This document shows positions 4,856-7,883 of a stretch of DNA of 7,883 nucleotides, piece after piece (position 1 is the stretch's first letter; every line of letters begins with the position of its first letter). The DNA lies in assembly GCA_003508755.1 (NCBI GenBank), contig DNTK01000415.1:1-7883 (forward strand), given 5' to 3'. Under the pieces are notes generated by a model. It searched no databases and had not been told where the DNA came from. It saw only the letters and a program-made list of their open reading frames with translations. The translations under genes were made by a program, and so were the position numbers. The stretch is from Bacteroidales bacterium (GTDB lineage: Bacteria; Bacteroidota; Bacteroidia; Bacteroidales; UBA10428).

Positions 4856-7800
4856 CTACTCCTGTTCCTGGATTTCTTCTTCCCTCACGGCTTCTTTTTG
4901 TTTTTTTGTAGCGGTTCTGTTTTTCTTTTTCTCATTTTTGTTTTTACGATACCAGGAACCAATTTCATTAAATTTATCGAATTCTTCCGTATAAAATACA
5001 CCAACTCCTTGTGTATATTTCGAATAGTTGACAAGCTCGTTATCGTTGGCGCGGTTATAAGCCCGGGCCCTTAACTTACCACTGCGTGTTATTTTATAGT
5101 CCACATCAAGGTTACCAAGAATATCGTTTGCCTGATCGGCTTCAGCATTTGTTTTCATGTCTACACTTCCGTTGATGCTTAGGCGGTCGTTTAATAATTG
5201 AGTTGAAAGAGCCACCTCTAATTCTTGTGGGCTAATATCAGTTCCGGGCCGATAGTTTACACCTATATCAAACTCATCGCTTATTTGCGAAAGCCAGTTG
5301 CTTACCTGGTTACTTAATAACTCACTGGCATTTACACCGGCTATATTGGTATTATCGAACCCTGAGTTTTCTCCGGTTTCTTTCAGCAAAAAGCGGTTTA
5401 AAACCAGTAGTGAAAGAAACTGTTTTCCCATTTCCTCGTTGGAATGAATGGCTGCAGACAATTGATCGCGTTGCTCCTGTTCGGCAAATGGTAGGTGAAT
5501 ATCATATTGTATAACAGGCTCCATGAGCTTTCCTGACAACCCCAGTTTACAATCGATAGTGTAACGGTAAGTACTGTTCGGATCGCCTGTTAAATCGGCC
5601 AGTGAAGCCTTTGTCCGATAAAATGTGCTGATATTGATGTTTGCATTAACCGGATCACCTGACCATTGCAAGCTACTTCCCTGTTCTACTTTAAAGCGCT
5701 TATTTATTACATCACGAAGTGTGAACAAATAAGTCCCTGACTCAATAACATAATCACCTATCATTTTAAAATCGCCTAAAGAATTTATAGCAATACGCAA
5801 ATCTCCATTACCGCGTGTAGAAATTTCATCGCCCATGGTTGGATCGAAAATAATTTTCACTTCTGCTTCGGGAGTAACATTCAGGTTAAAATCGAGCTGC
5901 ATGCCAGAAAGATTTACTTTGTATTCCTCCTTTTCTTCTGACTCTGTAAGGGTATCGGCAGTTATTATGCGTATAAAATCATATTCCGACAACTCCTCAC
6001 TTCCGGACAGCGGTATATTAAATTCAGTGCCTGGTTCGGTGGTAGCCCTGATATCAAATTTCAATGCCGATGTTGGACCTGTAATTCGAATTAAGCCAGA
6101 AGCAAAGGCTTGTCCGAAAAAAGATTGATTGTCTTCCTGGGTCGTATTTAAACAATAAAAGTTTTGTGGTTGCAGGCTAAGGTTTAAATTGAAGTTCTTA
6201 AGATACTCAGTTCGAATCATCCCATTTAGGGTAGCGGTATTTATGTACTTATCGAATAATTCAACACCATCGAAAACAATATTATTGTTGGTTATGGAAA
6301 TGTCGGATGTAAAATTGTACCGAGTCTTAAGGTAATCTACTGTTAATGCAGCTTTCTGAAGTTTTAAATCACCGTTTAGTTTAGGTTCCCCAGCTGTGCC
6401 TGTAAGGGTCATATAGCCTGAAGCTAATCCCCTGATATCGCTGAAAACGGTGTTTAAGTAGGGATTAATAAAGTTTAACCGGAATTTTTCGAAATTAAGT
6501 GCTAAATCGAGCTGACCATTTCTTCGTGGGTAAATATCTCCATTTATTTCGAGCGTTTTTAGCATTCCGCGCAAAATATCCGCCTCAATCTCTATAGACT
6601 CTTTTCTGCTATTCCATTGGCTTTCTATGTAAGTATCACCGAGTAATTCATCATTTAGCTCAAGGCTTTTCACGTTTAGCGATGCGAAAAATAAGGGGCG
6701 TTTAAAACCATGCAATTGCGCTTGCCCGTTTAGTATACCTCCAAACTTAAATGTGGAGGAGCGTGTAAAGAAATTGAGGTTGCCAAAATTAAAATCCTTA
6801 AAATCGAAATGCAGGCTATCTCCTGCAGCCTCTGTTAGCTCGCCCCACGCCTTAAAATACTCTCCATTATGTGCCAGTTTAAAATCGTCAACGGTAATTC
6901 TGCTGCTATCGATAAGAATGTTTACCGGAGATAAAACCCATACGGAATCGCTGATGATAAAAAAGGAACTGTCAACATTCAAGTTGGCTTTTAATTTTTG
7001 TCCGGGAAGATTGTTAAATGCTAAATTCCCTTTCAATCCTCCTTTATGCAGGGTACTGTCCCAATTTAACCAACGCGAGTTAAAATCAATCCTGTTTGAA
7101 TCAATATGAGCAAATAATGTAAAATTATCAAATGATATACGTCGGCTAAGATCAAATTCGCTGCACCCAAAATCCATTGATATACTGGTATCGGTGGCAA
7201 ACGAGTTTAATACCATGTTCTCAATTTCTGAATTATTCAGCTTCACTTTTGGCGATTGTAGGTGCAGCTTGGCAGTTAGGGTTTCATCCCGTTTTAATTC
7301 ACCCTCGACAACCGAATTGGGATTTAACATGTAATTGGGCGTGAAGAAGGCAAACAAGGGCTCACTGTTTTTTAGCGATAACTGATATTTAAAGTCTGAT
7401 TTTGCCAATAGTTGTTTTCTTTCCTTTACTAAACCTAATGAAGGCATGTAAGTATCGGCCAATTGAATGTATTCGTCGACTAATTGGGTAAGCTTAAAAT
7501 GACCCACAATTTCACCATCAAGAAAATCTGAGTTAACCACTACTTTGTTTTGAAGCGAGTCATTTTGCAGCTGTAGCAAAAGATCATACACTTGTATTTG
7601 TGCTTCAGACTTGGTAAAGAGGGAGTTAAGAAGCTTTACTTCACCATTAATGTCATCTACCTGGTTTCCTGAAAGATTGGCATGAACGAGAAAGGAAGCA
7701 GTATAGTTCGGATCTTTTTTGTTAATGTGTAGTGGAAATAAATTCGCCTTAAGAACATTTGCCGTAAAATCGTATTTGCGAATCGAGGATGATAAATCGA

Positions 7801-7883
7801 GTAAACCGTTAAAATTCATCCTCAGATTTGGGTCATTAATTTCAAGCTTACCATTAAATCGTTGCTTTGAGAAACTGCCATCC
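4856..7883 (-). CDS. tamB: TamB-family translocation and assembly module protein (DUF490), 5'-partial
   Basis: TamB-family proteins are anchored in the inner membrane and span the periplasm as a long beta groove. They serve outer-membrane protein assembly with a BamA-like partner and are also implicated in phospholipid transfer. The frame stays open past ATG 7819 to the right edge (FSKQRFNGKLEINDPNLR precedes it), so the start and N-terminal anchor are missing; 1008 residues are visible. Numbered from that ATG, residues 1 to about 560 are monotonous beta-strand repeats (pattern G-x-L-x-x-x-x-L-N-x-D). The C-terminal TamB domain follows, with MQLDFNLNVTPEAEVKIIFD (about 640-659), STRGNGDLRI, GTYLFTLRDVINKRFKVEQG (about 693-713), LSLLVLNRFL (about 800) and QELEVALSTQLLNDRLSING (about 860-880). 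The last 32 residues form a highly charged Lys/Glu tail. Bacteroidota homologues are usually around 1,400-1,700 residues, so perhaps a third is outside. exbB follows after 76 bases on the same strand. Confidence 0.93.
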   Translation of the reverse strand, partial: DGSFSKQRFNGKLEINDPNLRMNFNGLLDLSSSIRKYDFTANVLKANLFPLHINKKDPNYTASFLVHANLSGNQVDDINGEVKLLNSLFTKSEAQIQVYDLLLQLQNDSLQNKVVVNSDFLDGEIVGHFKLTQLVDEYIQLADTYMPSLGLVKERKQLLAKSDFKYQLSLKNSEPLFAFFTPNYMLNPNSVVEGELKRDETLTAKLHLQSPKVKLNNSEIENMVLNSFATDTSISMDFGCSEFDLSRRISFDNFTLFAHIDSNRIDFNSRWLNWDSTLHKGGLKGNLAFNNLPGQKLKANLNVDSSFFIISDSVWVLSPVNILIDSSRITVDDFKLAHNGEYFKAWGELTEAAGDSLHFDFKDFNFGNLNFFTRSSTFKFGGILNGQAQLHGFKRPLFFASLNVKSLELNDELLGDTYIESQWNSRKESIEIEADILRGMLKTLEINGDIYPRRNGQLDLALNFEKFRLNFINPYLNTVFSDIRGLASGYMTLTGTAGEPKLNGDLKLQKAALTVDYLKTRYNFTSDISITNNNIVFDGVELFDKYINTATLNGMIRTEYLKNFNLNLSLQPQNFYCLNTTQEDNQSFFGQAFASGLIRITGPTSALKFDIRATTEPGTEFNIPLSGSEELSEYDFIRIITADTLTESEEKEEYKVNLSGMQLDFNLNVTPEAEVKIIFDPTMGDEISTRGNGDLRIAINSLGDFKMIGDYVIESGTYLFTLRDVINKRFKVEQGSSLQWSGDPVNANINISTFYRTKASLADLTGDPNSTYRYTIDCKLGLSGKLMEPVIQYDIHLPFAEQEQRDQLSAAIHSNEEMGKQFLSLLVLNRFLLKETGENSGFDNTNIAGVNASELLSNQVSNWLSQISDEFDIGVNYRPGTDISPQELEVALSTQLLNDRLSINGSVDMKTNAEADQANDILGNLDVDYKITRSGKLRARAYNRANDNELVNYSKYTQGVGVFYTEEFDKFNEIGSWYRKNKNEKKKNRTATKKQKEAVREEEIQEQE

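Noticed and set aside
4838..5074. Plus-strand open frame with a hydrophobic Phe/Leu-rich N-terminus that looks like a small membrane protein
   Set aside because: It is antisense to the Lys/Glu-rich tail of tamB; the reverse complement of Lys and Glu codons gives Phe, Leu and Ser codons, which explains the false membrane segment.
5835..7109. Plus-strand open frames at 5835-6128 and 6753-7109
   Set aside because: Both are antisense to conserved or repeat parts of tamB and show no recognisable protein features or start signals.
7817..7819. ATG at 7819 as the start of tamB
   Set aside because: The same frame runs on without a stop to the right edge, and the 21 upstream residues show the same beta-repeat pattern (FNGKLEINDPNLR), so this is an internal methionine.
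1..7883. RNA genes, CRISPR arrays, insertion sequences, phage genes or a defence system
   Set aside because: Nearly all sequence is taken by seven recognisable housekeeping or envelope genes; no transposase or nuclease motifs, regularly spaced long repeats, terminal inverted repeats or cloverleaf-like stretches were seen in the gaps.

Overview
This window looks like ordinary chromosomal DNA from a member of the Bacteroidota, plausibly near Bacteroidales/Marinilabiliales. The phylum is much better supported than anything below it. The DNA is AT-rich and most starts lack a convincing Shine-Dalgarno sequence. One upstream region carries a TAnnTTTG-type -7 element. The TonB-like, ExbB, ExbD, TamB and phosphohexomutase proteins have the sequence flavour seen in that phylum. 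No RNA genes, CRISPR arrays, insertion sequences or phage genes are visible. Coding density is very high, and the longest stretch without a gene is about 78 bases.

Left part, plus strand (2-2792). The window opens inside a phosphohexomutase (phosphomannomutase/phosphoglucomutase superfamily) whose N-terminus lies outside. A small hairpin and a promoter-like element follow. Next comes a closely spaced pair: an isochorismatase-like cysteine hydrolase and, 11 bases later, a PfkB-family sugar kinase of fructokinase type. All three are probably soluble cytoplasmic enzymes. The hexomutase and kinase both fit sugar-phosphate metabolism, but the hydrolase substrate cannot be read from sequence.

Right part, minus strand (7883-2871, read right to left). 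A very large TamB-family protein, cut off at the right edge, is followed by exbB, exbD and a TonB/TolA-like gene. The last three are separated by only 7 and 12 bases and almost certainly form one operon. TamB-type proteins bridge the periplasm and serve outer-membrane biogenesis (protein assembly and/or phospholipid transfer). ExbB-ExbD-TonB is a proton-motive-force motor that transmits energy to the outer membrane. The right half is therefore an envelope module.

The two halves converge on a 78-base junction (2793-2870). It has no strong terminator but contains four copies of CTGAT spaced exactly 14 bases apart, the least explained local pattern here. I do not see a clearly new biological system. 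The points worth a second look are the altered phosphate-binding loop of the hexomutase, a missing membrane glutamate in ExbB, the tamB-exbB-exbD-tonB linkage, and the periodic repeat.
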